Positions 7,492 to 16,223 of a stretch of 64,000 bases of DNA are shown here, piece after piece. The notes under the pieces were generated by a model. The model had not been told where the DNA came from and did not search any database. It saw only the letters and a list, made by a program, of their open reading frames with translations. The stretch comes from Candidatus Flexicrinis proximus (GTDB lineage Bacteria > Chloroflexota > Anaerolineae > Aggregatilineales > Phototrophicaceae). Position 1 is the first letter of the stretch; every line of letters starts with the position of its first letter. Made by a program: the position numbers and the translations under genes. Where the stretch lies: NCBI GenBank assembly GCA_016712885.1, contig JADJQF010000002.1:620001-684000 (forward strand), in the 5' to 3' direction.

Positions 7492-8646
7492 CTAGAAGTC
7501 GAAGTCGTTGATGTTGTCCTTGTTGAAGATGAACGGCGCGCCGAGCAGGACCTCGGAGCCATTCACGACAGCCAGATCGCCCAGGCGGCCAGCCGCAACC
7601 GTGGCGTCGCCCGGCGCGAAGGTGCCATCGACGATCGCGCGCATGACATAGACGGCTGCATAGCCAAGGTCAATCGGGTTCCACAGCACGACCGACTTCA
7701 CGCATTCGGCATCGACATACGACTTCATGGCATTGGGGGTCGCCAGACCGATGACAGCAACTTCACCGCACAGCCCAGCCTGAGTCACGGCGTCAGCCGA
7801 AGAGGGGGTCGCAACGCTGGTCATCCCGAAAATGCCATCGATATCCTCGCCGTACTTGTTGATGAGGGTGGTCGCCTGATTGAAGCTCAGAACCGAATCT
7901 TCCTGCGCTTCGAGAGTTTCCAGCCAGGTCATTTCCGGGTAGCAGTCGCCCGCATACGCCCACATTTCGGCGATCCAGCGCGCCTGGTTCGGCGTGGTGA
8001 AGGTGCTGGTGACGATACCGAAGGAGGCATCCTCGCCCATCTCAACGGCCAGCGCATCGATCATGGCCTTACCGATACCGTTGAATTCTGCCTGATTGAC
8101 GAACCATTCACGTGCATCCGGTTCGCTGTTGGCATCGTAACCGACCACATGGACACCGGCCTCAAGGGCGCGGCGCAGGACTGGCGAGATGGCGACCGGA
8201 TCGTTGGCGGCAAACAGGATGCCGTCGACGCCCTGGGCCAGGTAGTTCTCGATAAAGGTGATCTGGTCGTCAATGTTGGCTTCGGTCGGGCCGTCAGTGG
8301 TAACGGTCACGTTGCCGAGTTCTTCAGCAGCCTGCTGGGCACCGAGCGCGGTGGCATCGAAGTAGCCGATACCAATGAGCTTGGGGATGTCCACCAGGAC
8401 GATTTCCTGACCGGCCTTATCGGGCGCGCCAACAGCGGTACCGCCGTTATACTCGGGCATGTCCATCGCGGCTTCGTCGGTCGATTCTTCTGCTTCTTCG
8501 CCTTCAGCTACCGGGCAGGCCAGCGGATTGACGGGAAGGTCATCGGCGCCGTCCCAGCGATCCTCTTCCTGGGCGGCAACCGGTGAAATGAACAGGGCTG
8601 CGACCATGGCCAGTACCACGATCAAAAGAAACTTGCTCTTGTGCAT
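7492..8646 (-). CDS. Sugar ABC transporter substrate-binding protein (RhaS/LsrB-like)
   Basis: A 384-residue periplasmic-binding-protein type 1 family member. The signal peptide ends at PVAAQ-E; there is no lipobox cysteine. An acidic linker with two Cys-containing or Asp/Glu-rich stretches (about 25-65) precedes the binding domain, which starts EIVLVDIPKLIGIGYFDAT, the pattern of rhamnose (RhaS) and autoinducer-2 (LsrB) binding proteins, followed by DGPTEANIDDQ and GVDGILFAANDP. Start 8646 has GGAGAG seven bases upstream. It captures the sugar for the two permeases and double ATPase encoded upstream in the same operon. L-rhamnose or another deoxy- or pentose-like sugar is likely, judging by the kinase. 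Confidence 0.9.
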   Translation of the reverse strand: MHKSKFLLIVVLAMVAALFISPVAAQEEDRWDGADDLPVNPLACPVAEGEEAEESTDEAAMDMPEYNGGTAVGAPDKAGQEIVLVDIPKLIGIGYFDATALGAQQAAEELGNVTVTTDGPTEANIDDQITFIENYLAQGVDGILFAANDPVAISPVLRRALEAGVHVVGYDANSEPDAREWFVNQAEFNGIGKAMIDALAVEMGEDASFGIVTSTFTTPNQARWIAEMWAYAGDCYPEMTWLETLEAQEDSVLSFNQATTLINKYGEDIDGIFGMTSVATPSSADAVTQAGLCGEVAVIGLATPNAMKSYVDAECVKSVVLWNPIDLGYAAVYVMRAIVDGTFAPGDATVAAGRLGDLAVVNGSEVLLGAPFIFNKDNINDFDF

Positions 8647-8756
8647 GGCAGTTCTCTCCATCAATGACTCGCGTTAACGTACGAAGGATTTCCTCAAGAT
8701 TGCCGATTCACGTTCAGATTGACCCATACACCTCCCGCTTGGTGTCGAATAACCGT

Positions 8757-9761
8757 CTATTTTGCCTGGCGCCGGCTTTGGATGAAGTTATTGACCAGGA
8801 TCGCGAAAATCAGCACCAGGCCAATCACGATGATGGTCGCGTCAGCGGTCACACCGTTGAGCGCCAGGCCGTTCTTGAGCAACTGGATCAGGACCATGCC
8901 GATGACCGTACCGGTGATACTGCCCGAGCCTCCAAAGATGCTCGTGCCCCCCAGTACAACCGCCGCAATGACATCCAGTTCCAGGCCACTCCCCATATCG
9001 GAGCGCGTCGTCGTCACGCGCGAGACAAAGATCCAGCCGCCAAGTCCGGCCATCAGGCCGGAGAATGTGTAGATCGCCATTTTGACGCGGTCCACCTGGA
9101 GGCCGGAGAAACGCGCACCTTTTTCGTTGTTACCGATTGCATAGAGCGTTCGGCCAAACGTGGTGCGCGACAGGATAATCGCTGAAATAATGATGCCCAC
9201 GATCAGAAACCATATCTGTGTGGGCAAACCAAGGAAGTCGCCCTGTCCGATCGCATAAAACCATTCGGGGTAGCCACGCACCGAGCGGCCCTCGCTGATG
9301 CCTTGAGCAAGTCCGCGATACAGCGCAAGCGTGGACAGCGTCATTATCAGCGGGGGTACGCCGACCCTGACAATGAACCAGCCATTTACGAAGCCCGCAA
9401 TGACGGAGATGATCAGCGCAAACACAATCGCGAGTTCCAACGGGAGGCCGAGGTTCTCCCAACCGACACCGAGCATGATGGCGGTGAGGCCAAGCGTCGA
9501 ACCCACCGACAGGTCAATACCGCCTGTAATGATGATGAAGGTCATCGGCAGCGCAATCAGACCTACCTCCACCAGCAGCCGGCCCTGTGTCAGCAGATTG
9601 CTGAGCTGCAGGAACTTGTCGGTGCGTGCAGCGAGGAAGATGATCGAGACCACCAGGATCAGGAAGAGCACGCCCTCCTGGCTGAACAGTATACGGCGAA
9701 TTCGCATACTCAGGCCGGGGTCGGTTTCAGTGGTCGGGAGTGGTGCTTCATGTGACGCCAT
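8757..9761 (-). CDS. Sugar ABC transporter permease (RbsC/RhaP family)
   Basis: A 334-residue BPD_transp_2 family membrane protein with about 8-10 hydrophobic helices, the family landmarks GGIDLSVGS (about residue 62) and GRTLYAIGNNEKGARFSGL, the EAA-like loop region that contacts the ATPase, and AAVVLGGTSIFGGSG. It follows the other permease by 17 bases and precedes the binding protein by 110. It forms, with its partner permease, the transmembrane channel of the CUT2-type sugar importer. Confidence 0.92.
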   Translation of the reverse strand: MASHEAPLPTTETDPGLSMRIRRILFSQEGVLFLILVVSIIFLAARTDKFLQLSNLLTQGRLLVEVGLIALPMTFIIITGGIDLSVGSTLGLTAIMLGVGWENLGLPLELAIVFALIISVIAGFVNGWFIVRVGVPPLIMTLSTLALYRGLAQGISEGRSVRGYPEWFYAIGQGDFLGLPTQIWFLIVGIIISAIILSRTTFGRTLYAIGNNEKGARFSGLQVDRVKMAIYTFSGLMAGLGGWIFVSRVTTTRSDMGSGLELDVIAAVVLGGTSIFGGSGSITGTVIGMVLIQLLKNGLALNGVTADATIIVIGLVLIFAILVNNFIQSRRQAK

Positions 9762-9778
9762 ATGCGAGTCCTCTGCGC

Positions 9779-11191
9779 TTACAATCGCTGACGGCGTCGC
9801 CGCAGCAGGTCCGCCAGCACGGTGGCAAGAATGAGCATGCCCTGCACCGCTTGCAGCCAGAATGGCGACACGTTGATAAACACCATTGCCGAGCGAATCG
9901 CGTTAAGTAAAATCGCCGCCACCATGGCGCCCAGCACGGTGCCGGTCCCCCCAAGGATACTGACGCCCCCAACGACCGCTGATGTGATGACCGTCAATTC
10001 GAGGCCTGGCGGCGGGGTCGCCTGGATGATCGTAAGCTGAGTCGCGTAAAGTACGCTCGCAATGCCCACAAAGAAGCCGTTCAACACAAACACCTGAAAG
10101 ACAATGCGCTGTTCGTTTAGTCCACTCAGGCGCGCGGCCTCTTTATTGCCGCCGACCGCATAGATCGACCGGCCAAACCCGCTGTACCGCATCCACAACA
10201 ATGCGAGTACGGTGAGGATAATCATGAACCAGATCGGCATTGGTACATTGAGCGGCCGCATCTGCGCGAGGAAAAAGCCCTCAGGCAGATTGACGACACG
10301 CGAACCGGTCGTCCAGATCAGCAGCAGTCCCTTGAGGATACTGAGCATGCCCAGCGTCACGACGATAGAAGGTATTCGCATATAAGCGACCAGAAAGCCG
10401 GTGACGCCGCCGCTGATTGCCCCGAAGAACATGGGGGCAAGCCATGCAAGCCAGATTTGTCCTGTGTCAGCCGCAATTCGTCCGCTGATGATCGCCAGCA
10501 AGCCGACGAGGGAGCCAATCGAAATGTCGATATTGCCAGTAATAATCACTAGTGTCATGCCGATGGCGGCTACTGCAATGTAGGCATGCCCCTGCAGCAC
10601 GTCCGACAGGTTGCGGTCAGCCAGGTAGCGCGGGTTGGCGATCCCGACAAACGTCACGAGCATCACCAATCCAGCAACCAGCACCATTTCCTGATTGCCG
10701 AGCACCGAACGGATGCTGAAATCCGAACCGGCAGCCGCGCGAGGAAGCGCAAATTGAACGACGAGCAGCAGGGCGCCGGCCAGCATGATCCAGAAGCCGG
10801 CGGACATGTTGCTTAGATAGCCGGCCCCTTCGGTCTGCGCATACTGCCGGAAAAAAATGACAAAATAGGCCAGAGCGACGACACCCGCCGCGGTCAGCAG
10901 GATCGAGACGACACGTTCATGGCGCGGGCTAATCAGGCACCAGACGCCGAGCATGAGCGACGCCAACCCGGCCAGCGGAATGACGCTGAGACCATTCACC
11001 GCCAGCTCGAACTCGTTATTCGCTCGACTTTCAATAAGCAGAGGAACGGTAGTCGATCCGAGTTCCGGTTGATTGACAAAGGGCAGCACAAAGTATGCGC
11101 CAATGAGGACCAGTCCCAGGATCAGCCCGATAAAATGCGTGGGGCGAAGCGACTGAACCGACAGTGTGGGGGGTGCGGTGATGGCGGTCAT
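9779..11191 (-). CDS. Sugar ABC transporter permease (RbsC/RhaQ family), extended N-terminus
   Basis: A 470-residue permease, well above the 320-340 of most RbsC homologues. The first about 145 residues add three or four hydrophobic helices (FIGLILGLVLIGAYFV, GLASLMLGVWCLI, VVSILLTAAGVVALAYF and one more) before the conserved domain, which shows GNIDISIGS and AVGGNKEAARLSGL and ends in AVVGGVSILGGTGTV. The start overlaps the ATPase stop as ATGA, implying translational coupling. It is the second channel subunit of the importer; the role of the extra helices is unknown. Confidence 0.9.
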   Translation of the reverse strand: MTAITAPPTLSVQSLRPTHFIGLILGLVLIGAYFVLPFVNQPELGSTTVPLLIESRANNEFELAVNGLSVIPLAGLASLMLGVWCLISPRHERVVSILLTAAGVVALAYFVIFFRQYAQTEGAGYLSNMSAGFWIMLAGALLLVVQFALPRAAAGSDFSIRSVLGNQEMVLVAGLVMLVTFVGIANPRYLADRNLSDVLQGHAYIAVAAIGMTLVIITGNIDISIGSLVGLLAIISGRIAADTGQIWLAWLAPMFFGAISGGVTGFLVAYMRIPSIVVTLGMLSILKGLLLIWTTGSRVVNLPEGFFLAQMRPLNVPMPIWFMIILTVLALLWMRYSGFGRSIYAVGGNKEAARLSGLNEQRIVFQVFVLNGFFVGIASVLYATQLTIIQATPPPGLELTVITSAVVGGVSILGGTGTVLGAMVAAILLNAIRSAMVFINVSPFWLQAVQGMLILATVLADLLRRRRQRL

Positions 11192-12738
11192 TGTACTGCT
11201 GCCTCCGTCGTGCCGGCGGCTGATTTGGCCTGCCCGTTTTCGCTCATCATCGCGGCTGCAATTCGCTCCTGGGTCGCCTCGGCGCGGCTAAACTCGGCGA
11301 CGAGCCTCCCCTCACGCATGACCAGTATTCGATCACTCATCCCTAGAATTTCCGGCAGTTCGCTTGAAATCATCAGAATGGCAAGCCCATTCTCGGCGGC
11401 AAGCTGGCTCATCAGACGGTGAATTTCGCTTTTTGCGCCCACATCGACGCCGCGGGTGGGTTCATCCATGATGAGAAGACGAGGGTTGCTGGCCAGCCAT
11501 TTGCTGACCACTACTTTCTGTTGGTTGCCGCCGCTCAGTTTATTGACGATCTGTTCGGGGCCGGTCGCGCGGATCGCCAACTGCTTGATGGCGTCACGCG
11601 CCATGCCGGTCTCTCTGGCGCGCTGAATAAAGGTCCGCCGTGAGACTTTCGGAAGCACGGCCATTGTACTGTTCTCACGTAACGTCATCGCGCGGACGAG
11701 TCCCTGCTGGCCGCGGTCTTCAGGCACATAGGCAATACCATGATGAACGGCATCGCTTGGCCGCCGAATATGAACGGGTTGTCCCTCAATCAGGATCTGC
11801 CCCTTCTCGGCAGGCAGGGTCCCAAAGACGATCTGAGCCATCTCCGATCGACCGCTGCCGACGAGCCCCGCGATGCCAACGATCTCCCCAGCCCGCACGT
11901 TGAACGATACGCCATGCGTATACGGTTCACGATGCAGGTCTTTGACCTCCAGCACGACGTTGCCGATTTTCGCGTCCATTTTGGGGAACAGGTTGTCGAT
12001 CGTACGGCCGACCATCATGCTGATAAGTTCCTGCTCGGTCACATCTTTGACCATGCGCGTGTCGACATACTGCCCGTCACGCAGTACAGTGACCCGGTCC
12101 GCAAGCTCAAAGACTTCGTTCAGGCGGTGGCTGATATAGATGATGCCAACGCCGCGATCCCGCAGGAGACGCACGATGCCGAACAACCGCTCGACATCGG
12201 ACTCCGTCAGCGCCGCTGTCGGTTCGTCCATAATCAGGATGCGGGCTTTGAGGGACAACGCCTTGGCAATCTCGACACGCTGCCGATTACCGACGTTCAA
12301 GGACCCGACTTTCCGGCGTACATCAAGATCATGGATGTTCAGGTCGGCCAGAATCTCGCGTGCCCGCGATTCCATCGCGGGCCAGTCGACGATCTTCAAG
12401 GGGCCAAACTTGCGATGCGGCGTGTGTCCGGTAAAGATGTTCTCGGCGACTGAGAGTTCCGGATAGAGACCGAGTTCCTGGTAAATCGTAGCTATGCCGC
12501 GATGTTTTGCGTCGTTGGGATTGTTGAGGGAGACCGGCTGACCGTCCAATAGCATAACACCGGCATCGGGGCGATGCGCACCGCTAATGATCTTGATCAG
12601 CGTTGATTTTCCGGCACCATTTTCGCCCAGCAGGGCGTGAACTTCACCAGGACGGACATCGAACGCGACACCGCGCAGGGCATGCACGCCAGGGAAACGT
12701 TTTTCGATGTCTTTGAGGACGAGGATCGGCTCAGTCAT
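11188..12738 (-). CDS. Sugar ABC transporter double ATPase (RbsA/RhaT family)
   Basis: A 516-residue CUT2 ATPase with two nucleotide-binding domains. The first has Walker A GENGAGKST (38-46) and Walker B ILIMDEPTAAL; its signature is LNVGNRQRVEIAKAL. The second has the degenerate P loop GLVGSGRSE, the good signature LSGGNQQK and LIMDEPTRGVDVG. The alternating good and poor sites are normal for RbsA/XylG/AraG. It powers uptake by the two permeases downstream and is overlapped by four bases with the first of them. Confidence 0.95.
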   Translation of the reverse strand: MTEPILVLKDIEKRFPGVHALRGVAFDVRPGEVHALLGENGAGKSTLIKIISGAHRPDAGVMLLDGQPVSLNNPNDAKHRGIATIYQELGLYPELSVAENIFTGHTPHRKFGPLKIVDWPAMESRAREILADLNIHDLDVRRKVGSLNVGNRQRVEIAKALSLKARILIMDEPTAALTESDVERLFGIVRLLRDRGVGIIYISHRLNEVFELADRVTVLRDGQYVDTRMVKDVTEQELISMMVGRTIDNLFPKMDAKIGNVVLEVKDLHREPYTHGVSFNVRAGEIVGIAGLVGSGRSEMAQIVFGTLPAEKGQILIEGQPVHIRRPSDAVHHGIAYVPEDRGQQGLVRAMTLRENSTMAVLPKVSRRTFIQRARETGMARDAIKQLAIRATGPEQIVNKLSGGNQQKVVVSKWLASNPRLLIMDEPTRGVDVGAKSEIHRLMSQLAAENGLAILMISSELPEILGMSDRILVMREGRLVAEFSRAEATQERIAAAMMSENGQAKSAAGTTEAAVQ

Positions 12739-12743
12739 GGGAT

Positions 12744-14195
12744 CTAGTTTCCCTCAGTCGCAGGCTCAAGCAGCGAAACGAAGCGTCCGAAGTGGTCTTC
12801 CCAGGCGCGCGTGTTCTGCGGCTCATACACGTCCGTAATCATGGAGCGAGCGAGCAGCGCCCGCGCCTCTGATAACCCGCCCAATTCGCCCAGCGCAATG
12901 AACTGCACGATCGCGTTTCCGAGCGCCGTTGCCTCGACCGGGCCAGCATATACCGGCCGGCCGACCGCGTTGGCGGTCATCTGACAGAGCAACCGGTTCT
13001 GCGAACCACCGCCAATCACATGAACCTGGTCTACTTGCTGACTGCTCACGCGGATGAGTTGGTCAAGCGTGTAACGGTACTTAAACGCGAGGCCCGCGTA
13101 GATTGCTGCAAGCACTTCGGCGTCGGTCCGCGGCACAGGTTCCCCGTGGCTCGCGCAGTAAGCGCGGATACGTGAAGGCATGTCGCCTGGGGGGTAAAAA
13201 TCATGGTGGTCAGGGTCGATCAGGGACCGGAACGGGTCAACTGTCGCGGCAAGGGCCACCAGTTGATCGTAGCTGTAATCTTGACCCTGCGAATTCCAGG
13301 TCTCGCGGCATTGCTGTACTAACCAGAGACCCATGATGTTCTTCAGAAAGCGGAAGGTGCCTTCGACGCCGCCTTCGTTCGTCAGATTGGCATGAAACAC
13401 ATCGTCGTTGATGATCGGATGGTCAAGCTCAAGCCCCAGAAGGCTCCAGGTCCCGCTGCTGATGTACGCGTAGTTCCTGGTGGTGGTCGGCACCGCAACG
13501 ACCGCGCTTCCGGTATCGTGGCAGGCGGGTGCAATCACCGGGATGCCCTCATACGCGCCGATGGTCGTCCCTGGTGGCACGATTGGCGCAAGGATGCGCT
13601 CCGGGATGCCCAGCGCACGGGCGAGCTCAAGGTCCCAGGTCTTCTGGCGCGGATTATAAAGCTGCCAAGTGGTCGCCATGGTGAATTCGCAGGTTTTTGA
13701 GCCGCTGAGCCAGTAATTGAACAGATCGGCAATCGTCAGCATCGTATCGGCGGCATCAAAGAGCGGGCTGCCTGACTCGATCAACGTGAGCATGCGATTG
13801 ATGCCATTGACAGGAATAAACTGGATACCCGTACGCTCAAAGATTTCACGGCGCGGCATGTGGTCGCCAAGCCGGGACAGGCCCGCCTCGCTGCTGGTAT
13901 CGCGGTAATGCAGCGGATTGGCGAGCAGGGCGCCGTTACGATCAATGAGGGCAAAGTCGACACCCCATGAGTCGAGGCCAATCGAGCGGGTTTCACGCCC
14001 ACTGAGACGCAGACCGGCCTGGATTTCGTGCCACAGGCGAAGTACATCCCAATGTAGCGATCCCCGAACCGAGACGGGGACATTCGGGAACCGGTTGAGT
14101 TCGTCCATACTCAGCCGAGTACCATCGAACCCTACCCGGATGACCCGGCCTGAAGATGCACCGAGATCAACGGCTGCAACAACCATCGAGCTCAT
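12744..14195 (-). CDS. rhaB: Rhamnulokinase-like sugar kinase (FGGY family)
   Basis: A 483-residue FGGY kinase matching rhamnulokinase: AAVDLGASSGR at the start, SIGLDSWGVDFALID near residue 75, YISSGTWSLLGLE near 250 and VIGGGSQNRLLCQ near 400. RhaB phosphorylates L-rhamnulose at O1, making the substrate of an aldolase. It is the first structural gene of the import operon, five bases before the ATPase. Start 14195 has AAGGGG upstream. No L-rhamnose isomerase gene is in the window, so either it is elsewhere or the true substrate is another ketose (L-fuculose, xylulose, autoinducer-2-like). Rhamnulokinase is the best name on family resemblance. Confidence 0.83.
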   Translation of the reverse strand: MSSMVVAAVDLGASSGRVIRVGFDGTRLSMDELNRFPNVPVSVRGSLHWDVLRLWHEIQAGLRLSGRETRSIGLDSWGVDFALIDRNGALLANPLHYRDTSSEAGLSRLGDHMPRREIFERTGIQFIPVNGINRMLTLIESGSPLFDAADTMLTIADLFNYWLSGSKTCEFTMATTWQLYNPRQKTWDLELARALGIPERILAPIVPPGTTIGAYEGIPVIAPACHDTGSAVVAVPTTTRNYAYISSGTWSLLGLELDHPIINDDVFHANLTNEGGVEGTFRFLKNIMGLWLVQQCRETWNSQGQDYSYDQLVALAATVDPFRSLIDPDHHDFYPPGDMPSRIRAYCASHGEPVPRTDAEVLAAIYAGLAFKYRYTLDQLIRVSSQQVDQVHVIGGGSQNRLLCQMTANAVGRPVYAGPVEATALGNAIVQFIALGELGGLSEARALLARSMITDVYEPQNTRAWEDHFGRFVSLLEPATEGN

Positions 14196-14201
14196 AGCGA
14201 C

Positions 14202-14327
14202 TTACCCCTTAAGTACGCCGACTGCTGACGTCCATGTCTCTGGATTGGCCGGTCGGGCGCCGACCAGGAACATAGTGCGCTGTGCTCCATGACCACGTTG
14301 AACACGGAAATAAGCCTTGCTAGACAT
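14202..14327 (-). CDS. Possible small leader ORF before the kinase gene
   Basis: A 41-codon frame starting MSSKAYFRVQRG, ending six bases before the rhaB start and downstream of the DeoR operator, so within the likely leader transcript. There is no Shine-Dalgarno and no recognised family; MSS also opens the kinase itself. It may be a translational coupler or chance. Confidence 0.22.
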   Translation of the reverse strand: MSSKAYFRVQRGHGAQRTMFLVGARPANPETWTSAVGVLKG

Positions 14328-14350
14328 TGGACAAAACTCTGTTTTACTTG

Positions 14351-14366
14351 CTTTCGTTTGCTTTCG
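14351..14366 (-). promoter_or_regulatory. DeoR-type operator of the kinase/transporter operon
   Basis: On the minus strand CGAAAGCAAACGAAAG, 15 bases identical to the site at 5413, about 155 bases before the kinase start. It lies between the deoR gene and rhaB. A promoter should be adjacent; TTTACTTG-type sequence surrounds it but no convincing -35/-10 pair was picked. Confidence 0.65.
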
Positions 14367-14438
14367 GGTGGAATATACCCCCTCCAACTTACCCTGTCAA
14401 GCTAGCCAAAAGTCAGGGCCAAAGGCGAAGCACCGAGG

Positions 14439-15221
14439 TCAACTCGCGGGGACGGTCACGATATCGGTCCCCTGCCGCCGAAAGTAACGCAGCATATCGT
14501 GGGGGGCAGATTGCGGCGTGATAATCATGTCGATCTCTTTGGCACTGGCAATCGTAAACGGCGCGATTCTGCCCCATTTGCTGTCATCCAGCAGGTAGCA
14601 GGTCTGGATGCAGCGGCTCATCAGGGCGCGCTTCATTGTCGCTTCTTCCTGGCTGCTTTCGGTCGCGCCGGTCTCCCGGGTGATGCCATGGGCACTAAAG
14701 AATCCAGTCTGGATATTGATGTCAGGCAGGCTGTCAGGGCTCCCCACCAAGGCTATGGAGTCCCGGCGAAGCACACCGCCCGGCATAATCACCTGAATCT
14801 GAGGCGAGTCGAGTAATGCCGCCGTGATCATTACGCTGTGCGTTACAACGATCAAATGCTCCAGCTGTTTGAGCAAGGGCAGCATCGCGAAAACCGTAGT
14901 GCTCGAATCCAGCGCAATAGTGGCGCCGGACTGAACCCGCCTGGCCGCGTCCCGCGCCAGGGTCTCCTTGATCGCATGCCGCTCGCGCAGACGTGCATCA
15001 AAGGTCAGCTCCGGGGCGAGTACCGGACGGGATGGAAGCACGGCGCCGCCATGCGTGCGTTCGAGCAAATGATCGGCTGCAAGTGCTCTAAAATCCTGCC
15101 GAATCGTTACGGCACTCACAAGCAACCGTTTGCTCAACTCATTAACCGATACCCGGCCGCGTTCTCGGAGCATATCCAGAATGTTGCGCCGGCGTTCGGT
15201 CAGATAAAGCGGCTCGGGCAT
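14439..15221 (-). CDS. DeoR-family transcriptional repressor of the sugar locus
   Basis: A 260-residue DeoR regulator: N-terminal helix-turn-helix (about 8-60, ERRRNILDMLRERGRVSVNE, then LLVSAVTIRQDFRAL and ERTHGGAVL) and a C-terminal sugar-phosphate-binding domain of the phosphosugar isomerase fold (ALDSSTTVFAMLPLL, VTHSVMITAALL, GGVLRRDS). DeoR proteins are usually released from DNA by a phosphorylated sugar of the pathway. Its own promoter has a related CGAAAG...CGAAAGCAAA site about 30-45 bases before the start, and identical sites precede the kinase operon and the alcohol dehydrogenase, which argues for autoregulation and control of the whole locus. Confidence 0.92.
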   Translation of the reverse strand: MPEPLYLTERRRNILDMLRERGRVSVNELSKRLLVSAVTIRQDFRALAADHLLERTHGGAVLPSRPVLAPELTFDARLRERHAIKETLARDAARRVQSGATIALDSSTTVFAMLPLLKQLEHLIVVTHSVMITAALLDSPQIQVIMPGGVLRRDSIALVGSPDSLPDINIQTGFFSAHGITRETGATESSQEEATMKRALMSRCIQTCYLLDDSKWGRIAPFTIASAKEIDMIITPQSAPHDMLRYFRRQGTDIVTVPAS

Positions 15222-15252
15222 GGCCAGAGTACCTCGGAATCATTCAGCAAAT

Positions 15253-15276
15253 CGAAAGGTTTCGAAAGCAAATCGA
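15253..15276 (-). promoter_or_regulatory. Putative DeoR operator before its own gene
   Basis: CGAAAGGTTTCGAAAGCAAATCGA on the + strand: two CGAAAG units in tandem, sharing CGAAAGCAAA with the other two operators, centred about 43 bases before the repressor start. Confidence 0.5.
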
Positions 15277-15362
15277 CAGTATGTCCCAAAGATTATATTC
15301 ACGACACAAACTTATACGCAATGTTGTGTCACCTGAGCGATACCGAAGCGTGTGCAAGCGGA

Positions 15363-16025
15363 CTAGCGCTCAGCTATCGAGTGGATCAGGGGCAGCGTAA
15401 GTTCGGTAAGCGAAAGGATGTGGGCATCGCACAGAGCCAGGATGTCCGGCGAAAGCGGGAATCCTGGCGACGGAGCAGCCACAGTACGCATCCCAGCCGC
15501 CTTGAGCGAACGGATACCGTTTGACGAGTCTTCGATCCCAACAGCGTACCCGGCGGTTACACCCAGACGATCCAGAGCGGCGATGTAGATATCAGGCGCC
15601 GGTTTGCCGTTCGGAAAATCGTCGCCATAAACAATGGTCTGGAATACGCGATCCAGCCCGCTGAGTTCCATCACATGCTGGATGATGTCTGTGGGCGATC
15701 CCGATGCGAGCGCACACTTGAAGTTAGCGGCCGACATTCTTACTGCTTCAATGGCGCCGTCACGCAGGGGCAGGCGCTCATCATAATGCGCCATAACCCG
15801 CCGTTTCATCTCAGCAATGATATCTTCCACAGGCTCGGGAAGCAGAAGCCGCTCCTTCATCACATGTGCCCAGCCGATTGTGCTGCGGCCCATCGCCACC
15901 CGCTGGTCGGCATCAGTCCACTGTTTGCCCCGAGAACGCGCGAATTCCTCGCGCGATAAATGCCAGTACACCTCACTATCGACCAGCACACCATCCATAT
16001 CGAATATGACCGCTTCAATGGGCAT
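15363..16025 (-). CDS. HAD-superfamily sugar phosphatase/phosphomutase-like hydrolase
   Basis: A 220-residue HAD hydrolase of the beta-phosphoglucomutase/phosphatase subgroup. Motif I is FDMDGV with nucleophile Asp9 and acid/base Asp11; motif II is ASGSP near residue 110; motif III Lys in NGKPAPDIY; motif IV GIEDSSNG. The alpha-helical cap follows motif I. Substrate is unknown; members act on hexose or deoxyhexose phosphates. Start 16025 is chosen for the conserved MPIEAVIFDMDG opening and GGAG upstream; the open frame extends to 16466 but that part has no conserved content. It is divergent from the GH172 gene. Confidence 0.86.
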   Translation of the reverse strand: MPIEAVIFDMDGVLVDSEVYWHLSREEFARSRGKQWTDADQRVAMGRSTIGWAHVMKERLLLPEPVEDIIAEMKRRVMAHYDERLPLRDGAIEAVRMSAANFKCALASGSPTDIIQHVMELSGLDRVFQTIVYGDDFPNGKPAPDIYIAALDRLGVTAGYAVGIEDSSNGIRSLKAAGMRTVAAPSPGFPLSPDILALCDAHILSLTELTLPLIHSIAER

Positions 16026-16223
16026 GAGTTCGCTCCGGGGCCGATCACGCAACTGCTGCAAGTTTAGTCCGTGCTGACGCATCCGTGCAATTGTCCGAGT
16101 GGCAGGTGAGCTGGTTAATGGCCATTCCCGATTAATGCGGACAATAGCACGTGAAAGACAGGCGTCTGAACTATTCGCAGTGGATATACTTTTAGACGGG
16201 TTAGTTTCACAAGGGTGACGCTC

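Noticed and set aside
7474..8586. 370-codon plus-strand frame
   Set aside because: It is antisense to the sugar-binding protein gene; no family resemblance, while the minus strand has a full signal peptide and binding domain.
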